This document shows positions 1 to 6,448 of a stretch of DNA of 6,609 bases, in pieces. Position 1 is the first letter of the stretch, and each line of letters begins with the position of its first letter. The translations under genes and the position numbers were made by a program. The stretch covers positions 1-6,609 of the forward strand of contig QKAI01000303.1 of the NCBI GenBank assembly GCA_003246505.1. Direction: 5' to 3'. The notes under the pieces are model-generated. The model did not search any database. It worked only from the letters and a program-made list of their open reading frames with translations, and was not told the origin of the DNA. This DNA is from Spirochaetaceae bacterium (lineage in GTDB: Bacteria > Spirochaetota > Spirochaetia > DSM-2461).

Positions 1-951
1 AGCGGACCCCATGAAGCCAGGCTGGGCCGGGAAGAGTCCAAAGGCCAGGTCCACACCTACTCCCCCGGCTACACCGAATCCGATCTGAAAGAGGTTCTGG
101 AGCTGTCGGACCATATAATCTTCAACTCCTTCGGCCAGTGGAAAAAGTACCGCGGCCTCTGCCGTCCCCGTATGAACGACCGGTCCTTCGGTCTGCGCCT
201 CAACCCCAGGCAGAGCGAGGCGGAGGTGGCCCTCTACGATCCCTCGGCCCCGGGAAGCCGTCTGGGCATCATCCGGGACGAGTTCCAGCCCGAAGATCTT
301 GATGGAATCACGGGGTTCCACTTCCACAACCTCTGCGAACAGGGTCTGGAACCTCTCGAGAGGACCCTGGAAGCCATAGAGCGGCAGTTCGGCCCCTGGA
401 TCTTGAAGATGAAATGGGTCAACTTCGGCGGGGGCCATCACATCACCCGTCCCGACTACGACAGGGAGGGGCTCATCAGGGTGATCAGAAATTTCAAAGC
501 TAAGTACGGCGTGGAGGTCTATCTGGAACCGGGGGAAGCCGCGGTCATTCACACGGGTATTCTGGTGAGTACGGTTCTGGATGTGGTTAGGAATGAAAAA
601 CCCTCGGTGGTGCTGGACACCTCCGTCTCCTGCCACATGCCCGATGTGATCGAAATGCCCTACCGCCCCGATGTCTGGGGTGCCGGCAAGGCCGGGGAGA
701 AGGCATGGGACGCCTATCTGGGCGGTCGGAGCTGCCTGGCGGGGGATACGGCGGGGATCTACTCCTTCGACGCCCCCCTGAAGGAGGGAGACAGGGTGAT
801 CTTTGACGACATGACCCACTACACCATGGTCAAAACCACAACCTTCAACGGCGTGCCCCTCCCCTCCATCGCCCTTTTCTCGCCGGAATCGGGAAAGACA
901 AAGATCGTAAAAAAGTTCGGTTATGAAGATTTCAAAGGACGGCTGGGATGA
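1..951 (+). CDS. nspC: Carboxynorspermidine/carboxyspermidine decarboxylase, 5'-truncated
   Basis: This PLP-dependent fold-III decarboxylase removes CO2 from carboxynorspermidine or carboxyspermidine, the last step of the aspartate-semialdehyde route to norspermidine or spermidine in the cytoplasm. The reading frame is open from base 1, so the first ATG at 172 is internal: the 57 codons before it already read as family sequence (EARLGREE, HTYSPGY, IIFNSFGQW). The visible part is 316 residues. The family is about 375-385, so roughly 60 residues, including the PLP-binding lysine, lie upstream of the window. Visible motifs are HFHN (about 107-110), the phosphate-binding glycine loop NFGGGHH (about 141-147), EPGEA (176-180), and SCLAGD with the active-site Cys at about 245, followed by FDDMTHYTM. 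The stop overlaps the next gene's start (ATGA), so the two genes are translationally coupled. Family assignment is firm. The exact substrate (carboxynorspermidine, carboxyspermidine or carboxyaminopropylagmatine) cannot be read from sequence. Confidence 0.95.
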   Translation, partial: SGPHEARLGREESKGQVHTYSPGYTESDLKEVLELSDHIIFNSFGQWKKYRGLCRPRMNDRSFGLRLNPRQSEAEVALYDPSAPGSRLGIIRDEFQPEDLDGITGFHFHNLCEQGLEPLERTLEAIERQFGPWILKMKWVNFGGGHHITRPDYDREGLIRVIRNFKAKYGVEVYLEPGEAAVIHTGILVSTVLDVVRNEKPSVVLDTSVSCHMPDVIEMPYRPDVWGAGKAGEKAWDAYLGGRSCLAGDTAGIYSFDAPLKEGDRVIFDDMTHYTMVKTTTFNGVPLPSIALFSPESGKTKIVKKFGYEDFKGRLG

Positions 952-1838
952 TGAACAATCAGAAGAATTACCCCCCATTTCTGGACTCTGAATACGGCAA
1001 CGGGGATGAATCATCCCTCTTTCACATCCTGCCGGTACCCCTTGAAAAATCGGTCAGCTACGGAGGCGGAACCCGGCTGGGTCCCTCGGCCATACTGAAG
1101 GCCAGCTCCCAGCTGGAGGTGTTTGACGGCCGGAGCACACCGGGAGAAAAAGGCATCCGGACCCGGCCGCCTGTGAACTGCCGGGGACCGGTTGAAAAGG
1201 TATTGAAACGGATCGCCGTGGAAACCGAAATGATCCTCTCCCACGACGGCATCCCCGTCATTCTGGGGGGAGAACACACGGTCAGCAACGGTGCCTTTCA
1301 GGCCCTTACACGCTGCTACAACGGCGGTACGGGAAAGGTGGGGATCGTTCAGATCGACGCCCACGGTGACCTCAGGAACAGTTACGAAGGCACCATCTAC
1401 AGCCACGCCTGTGTTATGAAACGGGCTCTGGACCTGGGATTTCCCCTCTTTCAGCTGGGAGTCCGCAGCCTCTCTCCCCGGGAGATAGAACTGAGAAAAC
1501 AGAGGAACATCCTCCACAGGGATGCTCCCGAACTCTGCGCAGGGGAGCTTGTAACCGATGCGAGCCTTCCGGAGGACTTTCCTCGTGATGTCTACCTGAC
1601 CATAGATGTGGACGGCCTGGACCCTTCCGTCATCCCCGGCACGGGAACTCCCGAACCGGGCGGACTGGGCTGGTACCAGACCCTGAGCCTCATCGAATCG
1701 GTGGCCCGGAACCGGAAGATCATCGGCTTTGACTGTGTCGAACTGGCGCCCCGGAAGGGGAGCAGCATCAGCGAGTTTACCGCAGCCCGGCTGATCTATC
1801 AGGTGATGGGAATCATCGCCCGCAGCCGGGGCCTGTAA
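948..1838 (+). CDS. speB: Agmatinase-family ureohydrolase
   Basis: This is a binuclear-manganese ureohydrolase of the arginase/agmatinase family, which hydrolyses a guanidino group to release urea. The classical substrate is agmatine, giving putrescine. The 296-residue length is normal. Metal-ligand motifs are all present: GGEH (H110), DAHGD (D137, H139, D141), YSH (H153) and DVDGLDP (D220, D222), with E265 in the downstream FDCVELAP block. The YEG...YSHACVMKR stretch resembles agmatinases more than arginases. The ATG at 948 is preferred over the one at 951 because AAAGGA at 934-939 is 8 bp upstream. The ATG overlaps the nspC stop, so the pair is an operon. The partner suggests a polyamine role, and aminopropylagmatine is a possible alternative substrate. 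The stop at 1836-1838 abuts the stop of the convergent GH130 gene with no gap. Family is certain, substrate is inferred. Confidence 0.92.
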   Translation: MMNNQKNYPPFLDSEYGNGDESSLFHILPVPLEKSVSYGGGTRLGPSAILKASSQLEVFDGRSTPGEKGIRTRPPVNCRGPVEKVLKRIAVETEMILSHDGIPVILGGEHTVSNGAFQALTRCYNGGTGKVGIVQIDAHGDLRNSYEGTIYSHACVMKRALDLGFPLFQLGVRSLSPREIELRKQRNILHRDAPELCAGELVTDASLPEDFPRDVYLTIDVDGLDPSVIPGTGTPEPGGLGWYQTLSLIESVARNRKIIGFDCVELAPRKGSSISEFTAARLIYQVMGIIARSRGL

Positions 1839-3308
1839 TCACTTAGGCCGTTTGAGCTCGGTCAGAAGTTCATTGAGATTGACGGTGCAGTAGGTGGAGG
1901 CGTAGTCGGACACGGCATAGGGCAGCACCAGATCTTCATTATGAATCATGGCCCCGCAGGAGTAGACCACATTGGGAACGTAGCCGTCCCGCTCCTCCTC
2001 GTTGGTCTGCAGCAGGGGCTTGTCCAGCCGTCCGATTTCGATCTCCGGATTATCCAGATCCAGCAGCAGAGCTCCCAGCACATACTCCCTCATGGGCCCC
2101 ACCCCGTGGGTAATCACCAGCCAGCCCTCATCGGTTTCGATGGGAGACCCGCAGTTTCCCACCTGAATCAGCTCCCAGGAGTACCGGGGCGTCTGGATCA
2201 GACGGGCCTCGTTCCAGATTGTGATGTTGTCAGAAAAGGCAATGTAGTTGTTCCGGCCGTCCATCCGGCAGAGCATGGCGTATTTGCCGTTGATCTTGCG
2301 GGGAAAGATGGCCATGCCCTTGTTTTTGGCGATGCTGCCGTGGAGAGGCATGACTTTGAACTGGTAGAAGTTCTCCGTCTCGATCAGCTTGGGCATGGTG
2401 GAGATGCCGTCATAAGCTGTATAGGTTCCGTAAAAGGAGACCTTGCCCCCCTCCTCGTAGCGGACGAACCGGGCATCCTCGATCCCTCTCTGCTCTGTGG
2501 AGGAGATGGGGAAGATGACCCGCTCGCAGATGGAGGAGTCGAGGGTGAACTCGATCTCGTAGTGGGACGAAGCCAGCCACATGATCTGATTAAAGGCCGC
2601 TTCCTTCTCCAGGGGGGTGCCGAACTTTTTGACGGCCGCCTTGATACAGCTCTCCAGCTCGCCGTAGGTAAACTCCTCTCCCAGGGGAGCGAGAACCGAT
2701 TCGGGAGGTACGGAGCTGTCGTACTCCTGCAGCTCATGCAGATCCTCCAGGAACTGCATTTTATTGTACCTGTGCCGTTTGACCCGTTCGGCCTCGGCCA
2801 GCATATTGCCCACAGGGTCCATGATGAAGTTTCCCTCATGATCCAGCAGACCCGACCGGAAAACAATGGACGAAAGGTGTCCCTCGCCGGTGGCGCGGAA
2901 GCTGAGGATTACACGTTTTTCACCGGGAAGAACTCCCATCTGATCGGGAGACTCCACGATGGAGGGATTGAAGAAGGCGGCGGCTTCGATGGAGTATTCC
3001 ATTGTGAAGTAGGAGCCGATCAGGTACTTTCTGTTCGAATCCACTGATTCGGGGTCCAGCTCCATCTTTTTGAAGAGGTTCTCCAGAAGGAGGAAGTGAC
3101 GCTCAAAGATCTTTGATATGTTTCTGTGGCGCCGGGAATACCGGCGGAGAATCTGATTCAGCTTCTCCATGACCTGGGAATCGCTCAGTTCCAGGATGCT
3201 CCTGACGATAATGGTGCTGCGCTCGTCCCCCATGTACAGGAAGCGGGCAATCACCCTTGATGAATCCGGATTGAATTCCACCTTTCTTCTTTTGACACTC
3301 AACTGCAT
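1839..3308 (-). CDS. GH130-family beta-mannoside phosphorylase/hydrolase-like protein, long form
   Basis: This 489-residue protein belongs to the GH130 five-bladed beta-propeller family, whose members phosphorolyse or hydrolyse beta-mannosides (for example beta-1,2-mannobiose or mannosyl-N-acetylglucosamine). The GH130 signature starts late. IEDARFV (276-282) contains the probable catalytic acid D278, in the place of the usual EDPR. After it come the FPRKINGKY block (335-343), CRMDGRNN (347-354), VGNCGSPI (383-390, cf. the family's GxGxPPI), THGVG (400-404) and a C-terminal VVYSCGAM...YAVSDYA segment. Residues 1 to about 265 are mostly helical and charged and exceed what short GH130 enzymes carry. 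No signal peptide or membrane segment is seen, so it is probably cytoplasmic. ATG 3308 has GGGGGA (plus-strand 3313-3318) just upstream. It is transcribed divergently from the deacetylase-GT4-glycosidase operon, suggesting shared function. Whether it is a phosphorylase or a hydrolase is undecided. Confidence 0.82.
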   Translation of the reverse strand: MQLSVKRRKVEFNPDSSRVIARFLYMGDERSTIIVRSILELSDSQVMEKLNQILRRYSRRHRNISKIFERHFLLLENLFKKMELDPESVDSNRKYLIGSYFTMEYSIEAAAFFNPSIVESPDQMGVLPGEKRVILSFRATGEGHLSSIVFRSGLLDHEGNFIMDPVGNMLAEAERVKRHRYNKMQFLEDLHELQEYDSSVPPESVLAPLGEEFTYGELESCIKAAVKKFGTPLEKEAAFNQIMWLASSHYEIEFTLDSSICERVIFPISSTEQRGIEDARFVRYEEGGKVSFYGTYTAYDGISTMPKLIETENFYQFKVMPLHGSIAKNKGMAIFPRKINGKYAMLCRMDGRNNYIAFSDNITIWNEARLIQTPRYSWELIQVGNCGSPIETDEGWLVITHGVGPMREYVLGALLLDLDNPEIEIGRLDKPLLQTNEEERDGYVPNVVYSCGAMIHNEDLVLPYAVSDYASTYCTVNLNELLTELKRPK

Positions 3309-3322
3309 ACTATCCCCCGTCA

Positions 3323-3338
3323 GATCACAGGATCACAT
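3323..3338. repeat. Tandem 8-bp direct repeat in the GH130 leader
   Basis: GATCACAG (3323-3330) is followed directly by GATCACAT (3331-3338), seven of eight bases identical. It sits 15-30 bp upstream of the GH130 start codon, immediately before its ribosome binding site. It could be a half-site pair for a regulator acting on GH130, or a chance repeat. No regulator is encoded in the window. Confidence 0.4.
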
Positions 3339-3339
3339 C

Positions 3340-3406
3340 ATTCTACACTCCCTATTTTAATCTACTGCCGCAGGTTTCTCCTCTTTTTTCGGCAGGAAAG
3401 AGGGGA
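3340..3406. other. Divergent intergenic region with repeats and competing hairpins
   Basis: The 188 bp between the GH130 start (3308) and the deacetylase start (3497) is T-rich on the plus strand, unlike the GC-rich coding sequence. In this part lie two overlapping inverted repeats. CTGCCG (3365-3370) pairs with CGGCAG (3390-3395), and TCTCCTCTTT (3377-3386) pairs with AAAGAGGGGA (3397-3406, one G-T wobble). The second is followed by a T-rich run, 3407-3416. The two stems share sequence space and cannot form together. Role unknown. A -10-like ATTCTA (TAGAAT on the minus strand, 3340-3345) could serve GH130 but has no convincing -35 element. Confidence 0.35.
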
Positions 3407-3448
3407 TTTCTTTTTCCTTCGGAAGGGTTGAACAGGCATTTAATTTTC

Positions 3449-3478
3449 TTGTCCCTCCCTCGTATTCTGACCTATAAT
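3449..3478 (+). promoter_or_regulatory. Sigma70-type promoter of the deacetylase-GT4-glycosidase operon
   Basis: A perfect TATAAT -10 hexamer lies at 3473-3478, with TTGTCC at 3449-3454 as a -35 (four of six consensus bases) and an 18-bp spacer. The expected transcription start is about 3485. That is upstream of the ATG at 3497 but downstream of the in-frame ATG at 3482 and TTG at 3428, so it argues for the shorter protein start. The leader would be only about a dozen bases. Confidence 0.65.
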
Positions 3479-3487
3479 TTCATGAAT

Positions 3488-3492
3488 AGAGG
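3488..3492 (+). promoter_or_regulatory. Ribosome binding site deciding the deacetylase start
   Basis: AGAGG lies 4 bp before ATG 3497, a slightly short spacing. The alternative in-frame starts at 3428 (TTG) and 3482 (ATG) lie at or before the predicted transcription start. The site therefore supports 3497 as the true start. Confidence 0.5.
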
Positions 3493-3496
3493 CGGC

Positions 3497-4141
3497 ATGG
3501 ACAGTTTATGGAAAAACCGTAAATCAGCTCTCATCGTGGCCCATCCCGATGATGAAACTCTCTGGGCCGGAGGCGCCGTCATGACGATGGAGCCGGGGAG
3601 CTGTTTTATCCTGAGCCTCTGCCGCGGATCCGATCCCGATCGGGCCCCCAAATACCGCAAAGTCCTTGAAAAACTCGGCGCAAAGGGAGCAATTGCGGAC
3701 CTGAACGACGGTCCGGAACAGTCTCCTCTCGACCCGGAACTTATCGAAGAGACCATCCTCGACCTTCTCCCTGCGGATGATTACGACCTCATCTGCACCC
3801 ACAGCCCCCTGGGGGAGTACACAAGACACCGCAGGCATGAGGAGATCGGCCGGGTCGTCCTCTCCCTCTGGCTGGAGGGGCGTCTCAGAGCCGGTGAGAT
3901 CCGCCTCTTTGCCTTCGATGACAGTCTGAAAGCCACCCTTCCCCTTCCCGTTTCCTCCGCTCCCCTCCACCTCACCCTCCCGGAAGAGTTCTGGGAGAGA
4001 AAATATGATCTCATCACCAAAATCTACGGGTTTCCACCCGACGGCTTTGAAGCCAGGACGACGCCCCGGACCGAAGCATTCTGGCAGATAAGGACCCCCG
4101 AAGAGGGCCGGTTCTGGCTGGAGAAGGAAAGGAAAGAATGA
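3497..4141 (+). CDS. PIG-L/LmbE-type zinc-dependent deacetylase
   Basis: Members of this family remove acetyl groups from N-acetylglucosamine-type glycosides (MshB in mycothiol, BshB in bacillithiol, PIG-L in GPI anchors, and antibiotic sugar deacetylases). From ATG 3497 the protein has 214 residues, close to the usual 220-240. The hallmark AHPDDE at residues 15-20 supplies zinc ligands H16 and D19 plus the catalytic-base Asp of the same motif. The second hallmark, THSPLGEYTRHRRHEEI (about 101-117), supplies the third zinc ligand, probably H114. No signal peptide or membrane segment is seen. The frame stays open upstream to TTG 3428, but that extension spans the promoter. The gene leads a three-gene operon and overlaps the GT4 gene by ATGA, which suggests the two enzymes act on the same sugar intermediate. 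The substrate is not known. The family is confident. Confidence 0.88.
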   Translation: MDSLWKNRKSALIVAHPDDETLWAGGAVMTMEPGSCFILSLCRGSDPDRAPKYRKVLEKLGAKGAIADLNDGPEQSPLDPELIEETILDLLPADDYDLICTHSPLGEYTRHRRHEEIGRVVLSLWLEGRLRAGEIRLFAFDDSLKATLPLPVSSAPLHLTLPEEFWERKYDLITKIYGFPPDGFEARTTPRTEAFWQIRTPEEGRFWLEKERKE

Positions 4142-5280
4142 AGATACTGATCATGTACGACTATCCCCCCACCCCCGGCGGTCTGGCCACTCAGGGAGAC
4201 ATGCTCTTCAGGGGACTCAGGGAGATGGGAGTGGATGTCCACGCGGTCCACTACCAGTCGGCCCAGGAAAAGGAGTGGTACTACAAATGGTTCAAACCGG
4301 ATGTGGTGACCGGGGTCGGCTATTGGGGCTTCACCCCCGACATCATCCAGCATCCGCAGAAGTTCGGTGCCCTAGCGGTACCCTGGCTGGTGGCGGACGG
4401 CTACATTGCCAACTACCAGGATGATCTGAACAGTCTCCCTCTCATCCTGGTGACCTCCCGCTGGGTCAAAGAGATGTACGTCCGGGACGGCATCAAAGGG
4501 GACAACATCGAGGTCCTTCCCGTGGGCTGTGAAACCAGCCTCTTCCGGCCCATGAGCCGCAGCGACGAAAAGGTAAAGTCGATCCGCAGGAACCTGGGCA
4601 TCACGGATGATCAGATGATGATCCTCACCATCGGGGGAGACGCCGCCTCCAAGGGAGCCCGGGAGGTGATGACCGCCCTGGCCCAGCTTGGAAACTCCAT
4701 TCCCGACTGGCGCTATGTGTGCAAGGTCTGGCCCCAGGGCCGGACGAAAGACCAGAACTCCCAGGACCTGCAGCTGGCCCGGGAACTGGGGATCGAGGAC
4801 AAAATGATCTTTCAGACCAGCATCATCTCCCGGAATTTCGTCCCCTTCCTGATCAATGCCTGCGACATCTACGCGGCCCCCTCCAGGCTCGAAGGATTCG
4901 GTATGCCCCAGGTGGAGGCCTGTTCCTGCAGCAAGCCGGTGCTGAGCATCAACGCCATGGGCCCGAAGGACACGATGATCCACAACGAGACGGCCCTCCT
5001 TGTTTCGGTCTCCCAGGAGATTGTTCTGAAAGAGGTGATCCTGGGGCCCGAATCGGGGTATGAGGAAAATACAAGGATTCCCTTCGATCCCCCCCGGATT
5101 GTGGACTACCGGGCCAGCATCCCCGAAATCGCCGACAACCTTGTACGCCTGATGAACGACCCGGCCCTGAGGGAGAGACTGGGCAAAGCCGCCCGGAAGA
5201 GGATCATCGAGGAGTACGACTACAGGATCGTAGCGGACAAGTACCTGAGCCTCCTGCAGAATAAACTGGGGGTGAACTGA
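4138..5280 (+). CDS. GT4-family glycosyltransferase
   Basis: This retaining GT-B glycosyltransferase transfers a sugar from a nucleotide donor to an unidentified acceptor, probably in the cytoplasm or at the inner membrane face. Length is 380 residues, typical for GT4. The N-terminal Rossmann half starts with MKILIMYDYPP and a glycine-rich PPTPGGLA loop (about 10-17). The C-terminal half has IGGDAASKG (165-173, phosphate/donor-binding region with K172) and the EX7E motif EGFGMPQVE (E252 to E260), which contacts the nucleotide sugar. No membrane segment is visible. The ATG overlaps the deacetylase stop (ATGA), with AAGGA at 4124-4128 and AGGA at 4130-4133 as ribosome binding sites. The downstream glycosidase begins after 1 bp. 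Donor and acceptor are not readable. The GH130 neighbour makes a mannose donor plausible, and the deacetylase neighbour suggests an N-acetylhexosamine acceptor or product. Both are inferences. Confidence 0.9.
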   Translation: MKILIMYDYPPTPGGLATQGDMLFRGLREMGVDVHAVHYQSAQEKEWYYKWFKPDVVTGVGYWGFTPDIIQHPQKFGALAVPWLVADGYIANYQDDLNSLPLILVTSRWVKEMYVRDGIKGDNIEVLPVGCETSLFRPMSRSDEKVKSIRRNLGITDDQMMILTIGGDAASKGAREVMTALAQLGNSIPDWRYVCKVWPQGRTKDQNSQDLQLARELGIEDKMIFQTSIISRNFVPFLINACDIYAAPSRLEGFGMPQVEACSCSKPVLSINAMGPKDTMIHNETALLVSVSQEIVLKEVILGPESGYEENTRIPFDPPRIVDYRASIPEIADNLVRLMNDPALRERLGKAARKRIIEEYDYRIVADKYLSLLQNKLGVN

Positions 5281-5281
5281 T

Positions 5282-6448
5282 ATGACAAAAGAACAGTCTG
5301 AACTGGTAGCGGATGCGGAAAGGGCCGCCATTGAAGTGCTGAAAAACAACGCCTTCGGCCCCTTTGAAGATCTTCCCCGTACGGCGGGCTGGGGGTACCC
5401 CGAGCCCTACACGAGAGACCTGATGATCGCCCTGCCGGGGTTCGCCCTGACGGGAGATCCCGTTCTCCTGGAGCAGATGCGGAAGGTCCTGATCGCCCTG
5501 GCCGGGAACAGATCGCCCCACGGCCAGATCCCCTCCCTGGCCCATGATAAGATGAACCGGGGCGCCAGCGACACGACCCCCCTCTTCCTCATCGGGCTGG
5601 CCATATTCCGGCTGGTTACGGGAGAGGCCGACTTTCTGAAATCCGCCGCCGAGGACGCCCTCAACTGGATGAGCTATCAGAGCCCCACCGACAAGGTCCT
5701 CATCGGACAGCTCCCCACCACAGACTGGAGGGACGAACAGTGGGTCAACGGCTACGGCCTCTTCGTGAACACCCTCGCCTGCACCTATCTGAAATTCTAC
5801 GGCCTCCGGGACAGGGCCGACGCCCTGGCCGCCGCCTTCGCCCGTTTCGACATCACCGGGGACAAGAAGCACAGCCATGTCCACTCCCGGCTGATCCTCC
5901 CCCACAAACCCTACTACGCCTTCTGGGTGTTCAAGGTCTACAACAGCGAACGCTTCGATCTTCTGGGCAACAGTCTGGCCATCCTCTCCGGACTGGCCTC
6001 GGAAAGCCGGAGCCGGGAGATCATCGAGTGGATCGAAGAGGAGTGCGATCATCTGAAGGATCGGGGAGAACTGGCCGTCGATCTGGCCCCCAACTTTTTT
6101 CCCTACATGACGCCGGAAGACCCCGACTGGCTCGACCGGTACACGGGGTTCAACCTGCCCGGAGAGTACCATAACGGCGGCATCTGGCCCTTTATCTCAG
6201 GGTTCCACATTGCCGCGATCGTAACCGCCGGGATGACGGATCTGGCGGAGGACAAGCTCCTGGCCCTGACCCAGCTGGTCAGAAAGAAAACCGATCCCAA
6301 TCTGGAATACGGCTTCAACGAATGGATCAAGGCCCAGGACGGAGCGCCCCGGGGACAGGACTGGCAGACCTGGTCCGCCGCCATGTACCTCTACGCCGCC
6401 CGCTGCGTCAGAGAGGAGCGGACTCCCTTCTTCGATACGATCCGATAA
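5282..6448 (+). CDS. (alpha/alpha)6-barrel glycosidase, GH100-invertase/amylo-1,6-glucosidase-like
   Basis: This 388-residue protein resembles six-hairpin glycosidases such as GH100 alkaline/neutral invertases and the catalytic part of glycogen-debranching amylo-1,6-glucosidases. Visible family-like blocks are YTRDLMIALPGFALTGD (43-59), the TTDWRDEQWVNGY segment (146-158, with acidic D148 as a candidate catalytic acid), EYHNGGIWPFISGFH (295-309), YGFNEW (343-348, E347 a candidate catalytic partner) and GQDWQTWSAAMYLYA (358-372). The catalytic assignment is by analogy to GH100 and is not proven. No signal peptide is seen, so it is probably cytoplasmic. It starts 1 bp after the GT4 stop, with GGGGGTGA (5268-5275) as ribosome binding site. 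Its stop codon overlaps the T-tract of the minus-strand terminator. In context it probably degrades or trims the glycoside made by its neighbours. Many such proteins are labelled debranching enzymes without test. Confidence 0.7.
   Translation: MTKEQSELVADAERAAIEVLKNNAFGPFEDLPRTAGWGYPEPYTRDLMIALPGFALTGDPVLLEQMRKVLIALAGNRSPHGQIPSLAHDKMNRGASDTTPLFLIGLAIFRLVTGEADFLKSAAEDALNWMSYQSPTDKVLIGQLPTTDWRDEQWVNGYGLFVNTLACTYLKFYGLRDRADALAAAFARFDITGDKKHSHVHSRLILPHKPYYAFWVFKVYNSERFDLLGNSLAILSGLASESRSREIIEWIEEECDHLKDRGELAVDLAPNFFPYMTPEDPDWLDRYTGFNLPGEYHNGGIWPFISGFHIAAIVTAGMTDLAEDKLLALTQLVRKKTDPNLEYGFNEWIKAQDGAPRGQDWQTWSAAMYLYAARCVREERTPFFDTIR

Noticed and set aside
172..174. ATG 172 as the true start of the decarboxylase
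   Set aside because: Bases 1-171 are open in the same frame and encode conserved family sequence, so the gene is cut by the window edge and does not start here.
1941..3047. 368-residue plus-strand open frame opposite GH130
   Set aside because: It is a shadow of the GH130 gene. The translation has no recognisable motif, while the minus strand carries a full GH130 signature and a proper ribosome binding site. Long antisense frames are common in GC-rich DNA.
3340..3345. TAGAAT on the minus strand as a -10 box for GH130
   Set aside because: Five of six bases match, but no acceptable -35 element lies 16-18 bp upstream and TAAAAT nearby competes, so it was not called as a promoter.
3416..3428. 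CCTTCGGAAGG near-palindrome before TTG 3428
   Set aside because: The stem is only four to five pairs with a loop of one to three bases, too small to be called a terminator or operator.
4138..5280. Naming the GT4 gene bshA or mshA
   Set aside because: Only generic GT4 motifs are visible, and no ligase partner gene is present in the window, so a specific symbol is not justified.
4372..6172. Two long minus-strand open frames (4372-5349 and 5204-6172) opposite GT4 and the glycosidase
   Set aside because: They are shadows in low-complexity GC-rich antisense frames, without family motifs, and they overlap each other. The plus-strand genes have clear motifs and operon spacing.
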